Assembly: GCA_002798255.1 (NCBI GenBank)
Contig: NWQQ01000010.1
Span: 62,001 to 126,000 of the forward strand
Length of the DNA: 64,000 nucleotides
Origin: Lysobacteraceae bacterium NML95-0200
Lineage (GTDB): Bacteria; Pseudomonadota; Gammaproteobacteria; Xanthomonadales; Xanthomonadaceae
Direction: 5' to 3'
The position numbers were made by a program, and so were the translations under genes. Below are positions 1-9,198 of this stretch, in pieces. The notes beneath the pieces are model-generated. The model was not told the origin of the DNA. It did no database searches and saw only the letters and a program-made list of their open reading frames with translations. Positions within the stretch are counted from its first letter, which is position 1; each line of letters opens with the position of its first letter.

Positions 1-1
1 G

Positions 2-880
2 CTGGTGGATGATGCGGAAATCCTCGATGCCATCTTCCGCGATGCCCCCACCCCCATCATCACCCATTGCGAGGACACGCCGACCATCGATGCCCTGATG
101 GCAGCGCATCTGGCGCAATATGGCGATGCGCTTGGCGCTGACTTTCATCCCGCCATCCGCAGCCGCGAGGCCTGTCTGAAGTCGAGCACACTGGCGGTGG
201 AACTGGCACGCCGCCATGATGCCCGTCTGCATGTGCTGCATATCTCCACTGCCGATGAGCTGGCCTTGTTCGAGGCCGGCCCTTTGCTGCGTGCCGATGG
301 CAGCAAAAAGCGCATCACTGCCGAGACCTGCGTGCATTTTTTGCATTTCGCCCGTGAGGACTATGCTCGGCTTGGCAACCAGATCAAATGCAACCCTGCC
401 ATCAAGGAGGCCAGCGACCGCGACGCGCTGATTGCCGCCCTGGCAGATGACCGTATCGATGTTCTGGCCACCGACCATGCTCCGCATGGCTGGGAGGAAA
501 AACAGCAGCCCTATGCCAAGGCGCCCAGCGGCCTGCCGCTGGTGCAATACGCGCTGCTGAGCGCGCTCGAACATGTCCACAGCGGCCGCCTCAGCCGCAG
601 CCAGATCGTGCAGAAATTCGCTCACGCACCGGCACAGCTGTTCGATGTGGCTGAGCGCGGCTTCCTGCGCGAAGGCTATTTTGCCGACCTTGTGCTGGTA
701 GAAGATTCTCCGCTGACCGTGCAGCGCCAGGATGTCCTTTCCAGATGCGGCTGGTCGCCGTTTGAAGGGCATACCTTCAAATCACGCATCGCCGCTACCT
801 GGGTCAATGGGCAAATGGTCTGGGATGGCCAGACCCTGGTTGGACAGCCCAAGGGTCGCAGACTGGAGTTTGCCCGATGA
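2..880 (+). CDS. pyrC: Dihydroorotase (class I type), 5' end outside window
   Basis: Metal-dependent amidohydrolase that cyclises N-carbamoyl-aspartate to dihydroorotate, the third step of pyrimidine synthesis, in the cytoplasm. The visible 292 codons carry family motifs in order: HCED (substrate/metal region), HVLHIST, KCNPAIK and the metal/catalytic ATDHAPH segment, then a C-terminal beta-sandwich part with GYFADLVLVE. The reading frame is open to the left edge, so the N-terminal third with the first HxH metal site lies upstream and the GTG at position 5 is not the real start. The stop overlaps the start of the next gene by 4 bases. An allantoinase or hydantoinase is a less likely alternative because the KCNPAIK and ATDHAPH forms are typical of dihydroorotase. 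Confidence 0.93.
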   Translation: MVDDAEILDAIFRDAPTPIITHCEDTPTIDALMAAHLAQYGDALGADFHPAIRSREACLKSSTLAVELARRHDARLHVLHISTADELALFEAGPLLRADGSKKRITAETCVHFLHFAREDYARLGNQIKCNPAIKEASDRDALIAALADDRIDVLATDHAPHGWEEKQQPYAKAPSGLPLVQYALLSALEHVHSGRLSRSQIVQKFAHAPAQLFDVAERGFLREGYFADLVLVEDSPLTVQRQDVLSRCGWSPFEGHTFKSRIAATWVNGQMVWDGQTLVGQPKGRRLEFAR

Positions 881-1284
881 ACATGACAGCCGTTTTGGTG
901 CCTGCCTGCCTGCTGGTCGCTTGCGCTGCGCCGCAAAAACAGGAAAGCACAACGCCCCCCCATTGGGCAGTACAACGGGATACCGCCATGCCTTCTTCGC
1001 CAAAACCCCTTCCGCCCGAGCTGCGTCCGGTGCTGCCCGGCACGCCAGTCCCCGGCAGTCGTATCAGTGTTCCCCGCACGGTCAAGGCGGGGGAGGCGCT
1101 CGAGGGGCGTGTCCCGGTGGGTAGCCAGGTGACGGTTAACGGACAGGCAGTTGCCGTGGATGAAAACGGCCAGTTCAGTTACCCGGTGGAAAAATCGGCC
1201 AATGGTAGCCTGGATGTCCGCATCAAACGCCCGGCACCCGACACCCGGCCAGCGATGCCGCTGCGGGTACAAATCGTCCGTTGA
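877..1284 (+). CDS. Small lipoprotein with one Ig-like/beta domain, possible M23-peptidase remnant
   Basis: 135 aa. The N-terminus has a short hydrophobic signal and a lipobox (LVAC, Cys at residue 16), so the product is probably a lipid-anchored envelope protein. The rest is proline-rich, then holds a short beta-type module around residues 55-110 with the pattern EGRVPVGSQVTVNGQAV and DENGQFSYPV. From general knowledge of Xanthomonadales, dihydroorotase is often followed by an M23 metallopeptidase that begins with a similar module. Here the protein stops before any peptidase domain (no HxH or HxxxD zinc motif). The ATG overlaps the pyrC stop (ATGA), which suggests translational coupling. Function unknown; the remnant interpretation is inference. 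Confidence 0.75.
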   Translation: MNMTAVLVPACLLVACAAPQKQESTTPPHWAVQRDTAMPSSPKPLPPELRPVLPGTPVPGSRISVPRTVKAGEALEGRVPVGSQVTVNGQAVAVDENGQFSYPVEKSANGSLDVRIKRPAPDTRPAMPLRVQIVR

Positions 1285-1320
1285 AGCAGAGTTTTTTTAC
1301 AGAGAGGCCATGAAATGGCC

Positions 1321-1350
1321 ATAAAAAAACCACATGGCGCCATGTGGTTA
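1321..1350 (-). terminator. Rho-independent terminator of tRNA-Val
   Basis: On the minus strand a perfect palindrome (CCACATGGC/GCCATGTGG, 1330-1347) extended by AA/TT is followed by seven T residues. It sits about 20 bases downstream of the tRNA-Val 3' end, in the right orientation for it. Confidence 0.88.
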
Positions 1351-1370
1351 CTTTGGTTCCACCTGAAAGG

Positions 1371-1445
1371 TGGTGGGCGGTACAGGGTTCGAACCTGTGA
1401 CCCCTACCATGTCAAGGTAGTGCTCTACCGCTGAGCTAACCGCCC
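1371..1445 (-). tRNA. tRNA-Val(GAC)
   Basis: The complement folds as a full cloverleaf: acceptor stem GGGCGGT/ACCGCCC, D-arm TAGCTCAGCGGTAGAGC, anticodon stem CTACC/GGTAG around loop TTGACAT (anticodon GAC, valine), and T-arm with GGTTCGAACCC. The CCA end is encoded at 1371-1373. It is a single gene with its own terminator. Confidence 0.96.
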
Positions 1446-1550
1446 GAAGGAGGCGCATCTTAAACGTCTTGCAGCAGCTTGGCAAGTAGCTTGTGATTGG
1501 CGCGCGGGTAATTTTCGGTTAGTTTTGCCTGCCCTTGATTTGGAGCCTGC

Positions 1551-2435
1551 ATGACTACCGCAGCAACGCCGCGCCCGCTTGCCATTGTTTCCGCCTTGTT
1601 GGCGGTGTATGTGATTTGGGGCTCTACCTATCTCGCCATTCATTTTGCGCTGCAAGGGGGGTTCGCCCCGTTTCTTCTGGGAGGCTTACGTTTTCTGATG
1701 GCCGGGGGCTTGATGTTTGCCGTGCTGAGGTGGCGTGGGGTGGCCGCACCCACGCCTGCGCAATGGCGCAATCTGTGGGTGATGGGCGCTTTGCTGCTGG
1801 CATTGGGCAATGGCATGGTGAATTACGCCGAGCAGACCGTGTCATCGGGTTTGACGGCTGTGGCAGTCGCCTCATCGCCGATTTGGATGGGGGTGTTTGC
1901 ACTGCTGCGTGGCGAGCGTCCCAACTCAATGGAATGGCTGGGTGTGGCGGTCGGTTTTGTCGGCGTGTTATGGCTGAATGTCAACGGTATGCGTGGCGGC
2001 TCCATGGTGGGTTTGTTGGCGCTGCTGTTGGCTTCGATGGCTTGGGCCTATGGCTCCATTTGGAGTCGGGGACGCGATTTGCCCACGCCGTTCATGACCG
2101 CAGCCGGACAAATGCTCTGCGGCAGTGTGCTGATGCTGGGGATTGCGCTGGTGACTGGTGAGCGCATGTCCATGCCCGATGGCAAAGGCATGGCGGCATT
2201 TTTGTATCTGGTGTTTTTTGGCTCGATTATTGGCTTCAGTGCCTATATCTGGCTATTGCATCATGTGCGTCCAGTTCTGGCGGGCAGCTATGCCTATGTC
2301 AATCCGGTTATTGCGGTCATGCTGGGCGCCTGGCTTGCCCATGAGCGTGCCAGCGCCACCGAGCTGGGAGCCATGGCGGTTATCTTGGCTGGTGTCGTGG
2401 TGATTACCCTGGCCAGAGCCATCAAGCGTCGTTGA
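1551..2435 (+). CDS. EamA/DMT-family transporter (YedA-like)
   Basis: 294 aa inner-membrane protein of the drug/metabolite transporter superfamily. About ten hydrophobic segments form two EamA repeats (roughly residues 10-145 and 155-290). The first repeat opens with the IWGSTYLAI motif and GLRFLMAG, as in YedA-like exporters; the second has YVNPVIAVMLGAWLAHE. Such proteins export small metabolites, but the substrate cannot be read from sequence. The start ATG follows GATTTGGAGCC, a usable ribosome-binding site. The gene stands alone: tRNA-Val lies upstream on the other strand and ispA is convergent downstream. Confidence 0.88.
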   Translation: MTTAATPRPLAIVSALLAVYVIWGSTYLAIHFALQGGFAPFLLGGLRFLMAGGLMFAVLRWRGVAAPTPAQWRNLWVMGALLLALGNGMVNYAEQTVSSGLTAVAVASSPIWMGVFALLRGERPNSMEWLGVAVGFVGVLWLNVNGMRGGSMVGLLALLLASMAWAYGSIWSRGRDLPTPFMTAAGQMLCGSVLMLGIALVTGERMSMPDGKGMAAFLYLVFFGSIIGFSAYIWLLHHVRPVLAGSYAYVNPVIAVMLGAWLAHERASATELGAMAVILAGVVVITLARAIKRR

Positions 2436-2512
2436 GTCAGGCAATGCCCCATGCGCCAACTATGGGTGCGACAAACACCCTTAAGTTGAGCGGATGGGGA
2501 CGGGCTGGGCTG

Positions 2513-3415
2513 TCAGCTTTCGCGTTCCACCACGTTGCGGGCGAGCAGTGCCAGTGTATGGGTGTCGGCGTTGTTCAATGTGGCGAGGGTGTTGAGGGCG
2601 CTGTGCATGGTGGCGCTGAGTGCGGCTAGGCGCTGGCGTGAGGCTTGGATGCCGATGAGCGCCGGAAAGGTGGCCTTGTCCTGTGCGGCGTCTTTGCCTG
2701 CGGTTTTGCCGAGCGTGGCGCTGTCGCCCTCGATATCCAGAAGGTCATCCTTGATCTGGAAGGCAAGGCCCAGTGCTTGGGCATATTGGTCAAGGGCCTG
2801 TGCCTGCTCGCGGTTTGCCGCAGCAGCGAGCGCGCCCATGCGCACGGCGGCGCGCAGCAGGGCGCCGGTTTTCATGGCGTGCAGGCGCTCAAGCTGGGCG
2901 AGGCTGATGTTCTCGCCGGTGGCCTGCATGTCCAGTGCCTGGCCGCCGCACATGCCGGGCGCGCCAGCGGCCTGCGTCAGTTCGCGCAGCAGGTTGATAC
3001 GGGTTTCGGCAGGCAGCGGGGCTTCGGCCAGGCGTGCAAAGGCCAGGCTTTGCAGGGCATCGCCGGCGAGAATGGCATTAGCTTCGCCATAGGCGATATG
3101 CACGGTGGGCTGGCCGCGACGCAGGGCGTCATTGTCCATTGCTGGCAGGTCATCGTGTACCAGTGAATAGCAGTGGATGAGTTCCACTGCGACGGCGACA
3201 TCGTCCAGTATGGCCGCATCGGCGCCAAGGGCGTGGCCGGTGGCGTAGACCAGCAGGGGGCGGATGCGTTTGCCGCCATTCAGTACGGCGTGGCGCATGG
3301 CCTGGTGCAGCGGTTGCGGCTCATGGTCGGCAGCGGGCAGCGCGCGCGCCAGTGCTGCCTCGATGCGCGCGCGCCATTGTTCAAAATGCCCCCGGGGGGC
3401 GGCTGCGTCATTCAT
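2513..3415 (-). CDS. ispA: (2E,6E)-farnesyl diphosphate synthase
   Basis: 300 aa, the normal length. It condenses isopentenyl diphosphate with dimethylallyl and then geranyl diphosphate to give farnesyl diphosphate for quinones, undecaprenyl phosphate and related lipids. The first aspartate-rich motif is in [12 protein letters not shown] and the second in [22 protein letters not shown] binds the substrate diphosphate. An in-frame extension upstream to 3523 would run through xseB, so the ATG at 3415 is chosen; it overlaps the xseB stop by 8 bases. The xseB-ispA pair is widespread in Gammaproteobacteria. The frequent third partner dxs does not follow here. Confidence 0.94.
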   Translation of the reverse strand: MNDAAAPRGHFEQWRARIEAALARALPAADHEPQPLHQAMRHAVLNGGKRIRPLLVYATGHALGADAAILDDVAVAVELIHCYSLVHDDLPAMDNDALRRGQPTVHIAYGEANAILAGDALQSLAFARLAEAPLPAETRINLLRELTQAAGAPGMCGGQALDMQATGENISLAQLERLHAMKTGALLRAAVRMGALAAAANREQAQALDQYAQALGLAFQIKDDLLDIEGDSATLGKTAGKDAAQDKATFPALIGIQASRQRLAALSATMHSALNTLATLNNADTHTLALLARNVVERES

Positions 3416-3668
3416 GGTCGAAGTCGAAGTTTTCGCTGTTTTCCGGCTGTGCCGGGTCGGAGAGCAGGCGCACGCGCAGCTCGGCCTGTTGCAATGCGCC
3501 CTGGCATTGGCGATACAGGCCAACGCCGCGTTCGTAGGCGCTGAGTGAGTCTTCCAGGGTCATTTCGCCGCTTTCCATCCGGGCGACCAACTGCTCCAGC
3601 TCTTGCAGGGCGTGTTCGAAGTCGGCCACCGGCGAGGGCGTGGGTTCGGGGGTGCTTTTGCGTGCCAT
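3408..3668 (-). CDS. xseB: Exodeoxyribonuclease VII small subunit
   Basis: 86 aa. Small subunit of exonuclease VII, which degrades single-stranded DNA to acid-insoluble oligonucleotides together with several copies of XseA. The core [19 protein letters not shown] and [12 protein letters not shown] are the family signature: a helical hairpin in which glutamates alternate with hydrophobics. The C-terminus is acidic. Start ATG at 3668; longer in-frame extensions run into the end of ppx. It overlaps ispA by 8 bases. The large subunit gene is not in this window. Confidence 0.92.
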   Translation of the reverse strand: MARKSTPEPTPSPVADFEHALQELEQLVARMESGEMTLEDSLSAYERGVGLYRQCQGALQQAELRVRLLSDPAQPENSENFDFDHE

Positions 3669-3699
3669 GGGGCAAGTGTGCGGGCTTGGGTGGAAAGGG

Positions 3700-5238
3700 T
3701 CAATCTTCTTGGATATGCAGCTCGATGCCGAGTGCGCGCAGGTCGTGCGGCTGGCTCTCCAGGTCGCTTTTGAGTAGCGGCTTGGCGGCCAGCCAGTCGC
3801 GGGGTAGGCTGAGTGTGAGCTGGCTGGCATTGGCCTGTAGCCTGGCGACCGACAGGTCGCGTGCCTTGTGCGAGCGATTGAGCACGACTGCCAGCCGCAG
3901 CAGAGCGGTGATGCGCCGGGTGGGCAGCAGCAGGCGTTCGGGGATGGCATTGAAGGCGTTTTTCGGGATGCTGCGGCGCTGGCAGCGCACCAGCACTGCC
4001 AATACCTGCTGCTGCTGGCGGGTAAAGCCGGGGATATCGGAGTGCTCCAGCAAATAGGCGCCATGCACATGGTGCTGGCTATGCGCCACTGCCAGGCCGA
4101 TTTCATGCAGCCAGGCGGCCCAGCCCAGTTTGGCGCGGTCTTCGGCCTGCAACTCCCAGCGCGCGGCAACCTGGTCAAACAGCTGCATGGCGGTGGCTTC
4201 CACGCGCTCGGCCTGTGCCTCATCCACCGCATAGCGTGCCATCATCAGGTCGATGGCGGCATCGCGCGGGTCATCGCCGCTGCCGCGGCCAATCATGTCG
4301 TAGAGGATGCCTTCGCGCATCGCCGCGCGGCTGACGCTCATGCGCTCGATGCCCAGGGCATTGAAGGCCGCTTCCAGAATCAGGATGCCGCCGGCAATCA
4401 CCGGCTGGCGTTCGGCGGACAGGCCGGGCAGGTCGATGGCGGCGAGGCTATCGGCCTGCAATAGCCGCTCGCGGATTTTCGGCAGCGCCTGGGCGGTAAT
4501 CGCGCCCTTGGTGAGCTTCATCTCGGTGCAAATCTTGCCAATGGCCTTGATGGTGCCGGAGGAGCCAATCACGTCATGCCAGCCGATATTGCGGTAGTGC
4601 TGGGCGAACTGCTGGAACTCGGCGGAGATTTCCGTCAGCGCCTGCTGCCACTTCTTGCGGCTCAATTTGCCGCTCGGGAAAAACCGGCGGGTGGTGGCGA
4701 CGCAGCCCATTTGCAGGCTTTCGCGCTCGATGGCGTCAAGGCCGGTGCCGATGATGCACTCGGTAGAGCCGCCGCCGATATCCATCACCAAATGCCGCTG
4801 TCCAGGTTCAGTGGGCTGGGCGCTGGCCACCCCGAGGTAAACCAGACGCGCTTCTTCGCGCCCGGCCACCACTTCGATGGCATGGCCGAGCGCCGCCTCG
4901 GCGGGGGTCAGAAAGGCCTGTGCGTCTTTGAGCTTGCGAACCGTATTGGTGGCGATGGCGCGCACCCGCTCGGCCGGAATATCGCGGATGCGCTCGCCAA
5001 AGCGTGAGAGGCATTGCAGGGCGCGCTCGCGCACCTGGGCACTCAACCCGCCCTGGGCATCCAGGCCATCGGCCATGCGCACCATTTCGCGGATACGGTC
5101 AACCACCCGGATCTGCCCCTGCACATAGCGCGCCACAATCATGTGGAAGCTGTTGGAGCCAAGGTCGATGGCGGCCATCAGGTCGCCATCTTCAAGGGGC
5201 AGCGGGGCACTGAGTGCGGTGCGACGGAGCGTGTTCAT
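3700..5238 (-). CDS. ppx: Exopolyphosphatase (Ppx/GppA family)
   Basis: 512 aa. Releases terminal phosphate from long-chain polyphosphate; cytoplasmic. The N-terminal actin-like ATPase fold shows the phosphate-1 motif [16 protein letters not shown] and the phosphate-2 motif [10 protein letters not shown], with [11 protein letters not shown] following. The C-terminal third (about residue 310 on) is the HD-type helical domain of the long Ppx form. Its ATG overlaps the ppk stop by 4 bases, so kinase and phosphatase are probably translationally coupled. GppA (pppGpp phosphatase) is the main alternative; linkage to ppk favours Ppx. Confidence 0.93.
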   Translation of the reverse strand: MNTLRRTALSAPLPLEDGDLMAAIDLGSNSFHMIVARYVQGQIRVVDRIREMVRMADGLDAQGGLSAQVRERALQCLSRFGERIRDIPAERVRAIATNTVRKLKDAQAFLTPAEAALGHAIEVVAGREEARLVYLGVASAQPTEPGQRHLVMDIGGGSTECIIGTGLDAIERESLQMGCVATTRRFFPSGKLSRKKWQQALTEISAEFQQFAQHYRNIGWHDVIGSSGTIKAIGKICTEMKLTKGAITAQALPKIRERLLQADSLAAIDLPGLSAERQPVIAGGILILEAAFNALGIERMSVSRAAMREGILYDMIGRGSGDDPRDAAIDLMMARYAVDEAQAERVEATAMQLFDQVAARWELQAEDRAKLGWAAWLHEIGLAVAHSQHHVHGAYLLEHSDIPGFTRQQQQVLAVLVRCQRRSIPKNAFNAIPERLLLPTRRITALLRLAVVLNRSHKARDLSVARLQANASQLTLSLPRDWLAAKPLLKSDLESQPHDLRALGIELHIQED

Positions 5239-7310
5239 CCGCAGATTTTCTCAAGCAAAGTGGCCTGGGCGGAATAGGGCGCGACATTTTCCGGCACCTC
5301 TACCCGCCGATATTCGCCATTGGCCTGCAATTCCCAGGCGTTCTGGTTGTCCGCCAGATAGTTGTCCAGGGTTTCGGCCTTGACCCGCTGCGCCAGTGTT
5401 TCATCCAGGATGGGAAAGCAGGTTTCCACCCGGCGCAGCAGATTGCGCTCCAGCCAGTCGGCACTGGCGCAGAACAGTTCCGGCTGGCCGTCATTGGCAA
5501 ACCAATACACCCGGTGATGCTCCAGAAATTGGCCGACGATGGAGCGCACGCGGATGTTTTCGGAAATGCCGGGCACGCCCGGGCGCAGCGTGCAGGCGCC
5601 ACGCACAATCAGGTCGATTTGCACGCCGGCCTGTGATGCCTCATACAGCGCACGAATCACGCGCGGCTCGTTCAGGGCATTCATCTTGGCGATGATGCGT
5701 GCCGGTTTGCCGGCGCGTGCGTTTGCCGCCTCGCGCGCGATGCGCTCAAGCATGCCGGTATGCAGAGTGAAGGGCGATTGCAAAAGGCGTTGCAGCTGCA
5801 CCACCGGCGCAAGCCCGGAGAGCTGCTGGAAAATCTGGTGGACATCGGCGCCAATGCCGGGGTCGGCAGTGATAAGGCCGATGTCGGTATAGACCCGCGC
5901 CGTGCCGCTGTGGTAGTTGCCAGTACCAAGATGCACATAGCGGCGCAGCCCTTCGGCCTCGCGGCGCACAATCAGCAGCATCTTGGCATGGGTCTTGTAG
6001 CCGACCACGCCGTACACCACTTGCACCCCGGCTTCTTGCAGGCGGTCGGCAAAGCCCAGATTGGCTTCCTCGTCAAAGCGTGCGCGCAGCTCCACCACCG
6101 CGGTGACATCCTTGCCGTTGCGGGCGGCCTGTATCAGGCTCTCGACAATCGGCGAGTCCTTGCCGGTGCGGTACAGGGTCTGTTTGATGGCCAGTACATT
6201 GGGGTCCTCGGCGGCCTCGCGAATCAGGTCTTTCACCGGATTGAACGAGTCAAACGGGTGGTGCAGCAAGATATCGCCACGGGCAATGCGGCTGAACAGC
6301 GTTTCGGAATCATCCAGCTGGCGTGGATGCACCGGCGGGAACTTCAAGTCCGGGCGGCGCACCGCATCATACACCTGTACCACGCGATTGAGGTTGACCG
6401 GGCCGTTGATGCGGTACACCGCATCGGCGCTCAGCTCGAAGTTTTCCAGCAGCATCTGCACGATGTCTTCGGGACAGTTTTCGGCAATTTCCAGGCGCAT
6501 CGCGCGCAGATAGCCGCGGCCAACCAGCTCATCGCGCAACGCCAGCGCCAGATTGTCCACATCTTCCTCATCGACTATCAGCTCGGAATTGCGGGTGACA
6601 CGGAACTGGTAGGCGCCCTTGACCTTGAGCCCGGGGAACAACTCGTCCATGAATGCCGACAGCAGCGAGGAGAGAAACACGAAATCGTGGTAACGGTCGC
6701 CATCGCCATCGCGGTCGGGCATACGGATGATGCGCGGCAATGAGCGCGGTGCGCGGACGATGGCCAGATGTGCTTCGCGGCCGAAGGCATCGCGCCCTTC
6801 CAAGCGCACCACGATATTGAGCGATTTATTGAGAATCTGCGGGAAGGGATGCGCCGGGTCCAGCCCCAATGGCGAGAGCACCGGCATGATTTCCTTGCGG
6901 AAATAATCGCGCAGCCAGCGGGTTTGCTCGGCATTCCATTCGGTACGGTCAAGCAGGCGGATGCCTTCGGCCTCCAGCGCCGGGCGCAGCTCGTCGTAGA
7001 AGCAGCGGTATTGGGCGCTGACCAACTCGCTGGCACGCTCATGGATGCGTGCAAGGATATTGCGGTGCGCCAGGCCATCGGCGGCGCGGGCATAGCCAAG
7101 GTCGGCCGCATGGCGCACGGTAGCGGCGCGGATTTCAAAGAACTCATCCAGATTGGTGCAGGAAATGCACAGATAGCGCAGTCGCTCCAGCAGCGGTATG
7201 TCCGCATTTTGTGCCTGCGCCAGGACGCGGAAGTTGAAGTCCAGTTGCGACAGCTCGCGGTTGGCATACCACTGGGCGTCATTGAGATTGGTGGTGGGGG
7301 GCGTATCCAT
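5235..7310 (-). CDS. ppk: Polyphosphate kinase 1
   Basis: About 691 aa. Reversibly transfers the gamma phosphate of ATP to polyphosphate. The N-terminal helical domain starts with YANRELSQLDFNFRVLAQ, followed by the head domain with CTNLDEFFEIR and LGLDPAHPFP. The two C-terminal phospholipase-D-like domains carry the catalytic histidine regions GYKTHAKMLLI and HLGTGNYHSGTARVYTD. Two starts are possible: ATG at 7310, used here, or TTG at 7328 overlapping the phoR stop (TTGA) and adding six residues. Neither has a strong Shine-Dalgarno. The position after phoR puts it in the same direction as the Pho genes. Confidence 0.95.
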   Translation of the reverse strand: MDTPPTTNLNDAQWYANRELSQLDFNFRVLAQAQNADIPLLERLRYLCISCTNLDEFFEIRAATVRHAADLGYARAADGLAHRNILARIHERASELVSAQYRCFYDELRPALEAEGIRLLDRTEWNAEQTRWLRDYFRKEIMPVLSPLGLDPAHPFPQILNKSLNIVVRLEGRDAFGREAHLAIVRAPRSLPRIIRMPDRDGDGDRYHDFVFLSSLLSAFMDELFPGLKVKGAYQFRVTRNSELIVDEEDVDNLALALRDELVGRGYLRAMRLEIAENCPEDIVQMLLENFELSADAVYRINGPVNLNRVVQVYDAVRRPDLKFPPVHPRQLDDSETLFSRIARGDILLHHPFDSFNPVKDLIREAAEDPNVLAIKQTLYRTGKDSPIVESLIQAARNGKDVTAVVELRARFDEEANLGFADRLQEAGVQVVYGVVGYKTHAKMLLIVRREAEGLRRYVHLGTGNYHSGTARVYTDIGLITADPGIGADVHQIFQQLSGLAPVVQLQRLLQSPFTLHTGMLERIAREAANARAGKPARIIAKMNALNEPRVIRALYEASQAGVQIDLIVRGACTLRPGVPGISENIRVRSIVGQFLEHHRVYWFANDGQPELFCASADWLERNLLRRVETCFPILDETLAQRVKAETLDNYLADNQNAWELQANGEYRRVEVPENVAPYSAQATLLEKICG

Positions 7311-7324
7311 CGGGGCAGTGCCAT

Positions 7325-8494
7325 TCAAGAGTGGGCGGGCGAGCGTAGCAGAGTGCGTGTGTTGGGAAATACACAGCGGAAAATGCTGCCCTGGCCGAGC
7401 TGGCTTTCGATTTCCAGATGCGCATCGTGCAGGCTCAGCACATGCTTGCAGATGGCAAGGCCAAGGCCGGTGCCGCCGCTTTCGCGGCTGCGGCTTTGCG
7501 AGACGCGATAAAAGCGCTCGGTCAGCCGTGGCAGATGTTGCGGGGCGATGCCGTAGCCATTGTCCTGGACGCTGAACACCGCGCCGCCCTGTGGCAAGGC
7601 GTCAAAACGGATGTCGATTCGGCCGCCGTCGGGGGTGTAGCGCACGGCATTGCTGATGAGGTTGGAGAACGCGCTATGCAGTTCTTTTTCCATGCCCAGC
7701 AGGTCAAGTCCGGCATCCTCGTGCAGCTGGATATGCTGCCGCCCCCTGGAAAGCCCTTCGGCCTCGCGCAGCAGGTTTTGCATGAGGGGCTGCATCGGCA
7801 CTGGCTGTACGGCGACCGGTGCGGCGGCATCCAGACGCGAAAGCGTCAGAAGGTCATCCACCAGTTGTTTCATGCGCTGCGATTGCTTGTGCATTTCCGG
7901 CACGATGCCCTGCCACTCGGGGGGCGCCTCGTCCTGGAGTATGTCCAGATAGCCATGCAGTACGGTCAGCGGCGTGCGCAGTTCATGCGATACGGTGGCG
8001 ACAAAATCACGGCGCATGTCCTCAAGACGCAGCAGGCGGCTGACATCCTGCACCATGAGCATGGGCTGACCCTGGCTGGAGCGCACAAATTCCAGCTTCA
8101 GGCGCAGTGAGGCATCTTGCGGCGCGGCCAGGTTTTGGCGCGCATCAGGTGCAGGGCTTGCCAGCCAGTCGGCCAGTTGCAGCGATGGCAGTCGCGTGGT
8201 GATGGCACAGCCAATATCCCCGGGATAGGCCAGCCCCAACAGGCGCTGCGCGGCCTGATTGAACCACAGCGCATGTTCGCGGCGCTCGTCCAGCAGCACG
8301 ATGGCTTCGGGCAGGGCATCGAGCGCATCGCGGGCATGGCGCAGCCGCCGCAGCAGCAGGCGGCTGCGCTGGCGGGCGTGGCGTGGCGAGGGGAGAGGCG
8401 CAGGCTTGGCTTGTCCGCGCCAATACAGCCATGCACACAGTACGGCAAGGATGAGGCAGAGCAGCGACAAGGCAGCGGTGGGCGTAAGACTCAT
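7325..8494 (-). CDS. phoR: Phosphate regulon sensor histidine kinase
   Basis: 389 aa. Senses phosphate status through PhoU/Pst and phosphorylates PhoB. One N-terminal membrane segment (about residues 8-25) is followed by a PAS-like region (about 55-150, LDALPEAIVLLD) and the HisKA helix with phospho-acceptor His170 in VSHELRTPLT. The HATPase domain shows FSNLISNAVRYTPDGG (N box), VQDNGYGI (G1) and ESGGTGLGLAI (G2). There is no periplasmic domain, as usual for PhoR. It overlaps phoB by 4 bases. Confidence 0.94.
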   Translation of the reverse strand: MSLTPTAALSLLCLILAVLCAWLYWRGQAKPAPLPSPRHARQRSRLLLRRLRHARDALDALPEAIVLLDERREHALWFNQAAQRLLGLAYPGDIGCAITTRLPSLQLADWLASPAPDARQNLAAPQDASLRLKLEFVRSSQGQPMLMVQDVSRLLRLEDMRRDFVATVSHELRTPLTVLHGYLDILQDEAPPEWQGIVPEMHKQSQRMKQLVDDLLTLSRLDAAAPVAVQPVPMQPLMQNLLREAEGLSRGRQHIQLHEDAGLDLLGMEKELHSAFSNLISNAVRYTPDGGRIDIRFDALPQGGAVFSVQDNGYGIAPQHLPRLTERFYRVSQSRSRESGGTGLGLAICKHVLSLHDAHLEIESQLGQGSIFRCVFPNTRTLLRSPAHS

Positions 8495-9195
8495 GCCGTG
8501 GTGGTGGAAAAGCGGTAGCCGGTACCGCGCACAGTTTGCACCATCTCTTGCAGCTGATACGGCTCCAGGGCGCGGCGCAGGCGGCGGATATGCACATCCA
8601 CGGTGCGCTCCTCGACATAGCTCTCGCCGCCCCAGACATGGTCGAGCAATTGCGCGCGGGTATAGACCCGCTCCGGGTGCGACATGAAGAAGTGCAACAG
8701 GCGATATTCGCTGGGCCCCAGTTGCAGGCTGACTTCCGCCTCGTCCTGCATGGCAAATACGCGGTGGGCGATGGTGTCGATGCGCAGCGCGCCCTGCTTG
8801 AGCTGTCCGGCCTCGTCCTCGGCCTGGCTGCGGCGCAGCACCGCACGGATGCGCGCCAGCAGCTCGCGGGTGGAAAACGGCTTGATGACGTAATCATCCA
8901 CCCCCGATTCCAGGCCAATCACGCGGTCATCCTCTTCGCCGCGCGCAGTCAGCATGATGATGGGAATCTCGCGCGCCAGCGCATCGCGCCGCCAGCGCCG
9001 GGCCAGCTCCAGACCGCTGCCGCCGGGCAGCATCCAGTCCAGCAAAATCAAATCCGGTGCGCTGCGGTTGATGGCTTCCAGCGCTTCGGCGGTATCACCG
9101 GCCTGCTGCACCCGATAGTTTTCGCGGCGCAGGGCAAAGGCCACCATTTCGCGGATGGCCGGCTCGTCATCGACAATCAGGATGGTCTTGGACAT
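8491..9195 (-). CDS. phoB: Phosphate regulon response regulator
   Basis: 234 aa OmpR/PhoB-type transcription factor that binds Pho boxes after phosphorylation. The receiver domain (residues 1-120) has the acidic pocket ILIVDDEPA, phospho-acceptor Asp53 in LILLDWMLPGGSG, and the conserved switch residues in LTARGEE and YVIKPFS. The C-terminal winged helix (about 130-230) has LGPSEYRLLHFFMSHPE, DHVWG and RTVDVHIRRLR. Only 3 bases separate it from phoU upstream, so it lacks a private promoter and is probably expressed with the Pst genes. Two matching Pho boxes lie upstream in this window. Confidence 0.95.
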   Translation of the reverse strand: MSKTILIVDDEPAIREMVAFALRRENYRVQQAGDTAEALEAINRSAPDLILLDWMLPGGSGLELARRWRRDALAREIPIIMLTARGEEDDRVIGLESGVDDYVIKPFSTRELLARIRAVLRRSQAEDEAGQLKQGALRIDTIAHRVFAMQDEAEVSLQLGPSEYRLLHFFMSHPERVYTRAQLLDHVWGGESYVEERTVDVHIRRLRRALEPYQLQEMVQTVRGTGYRFSTTTA

Positions 9196-9198
9196 GGC

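Noticed and set aside
2436-2512. Convergent gap between the DMT exporter and ispA examined for a terminator
   Set aside because: No stem with a T run was found on either strand.
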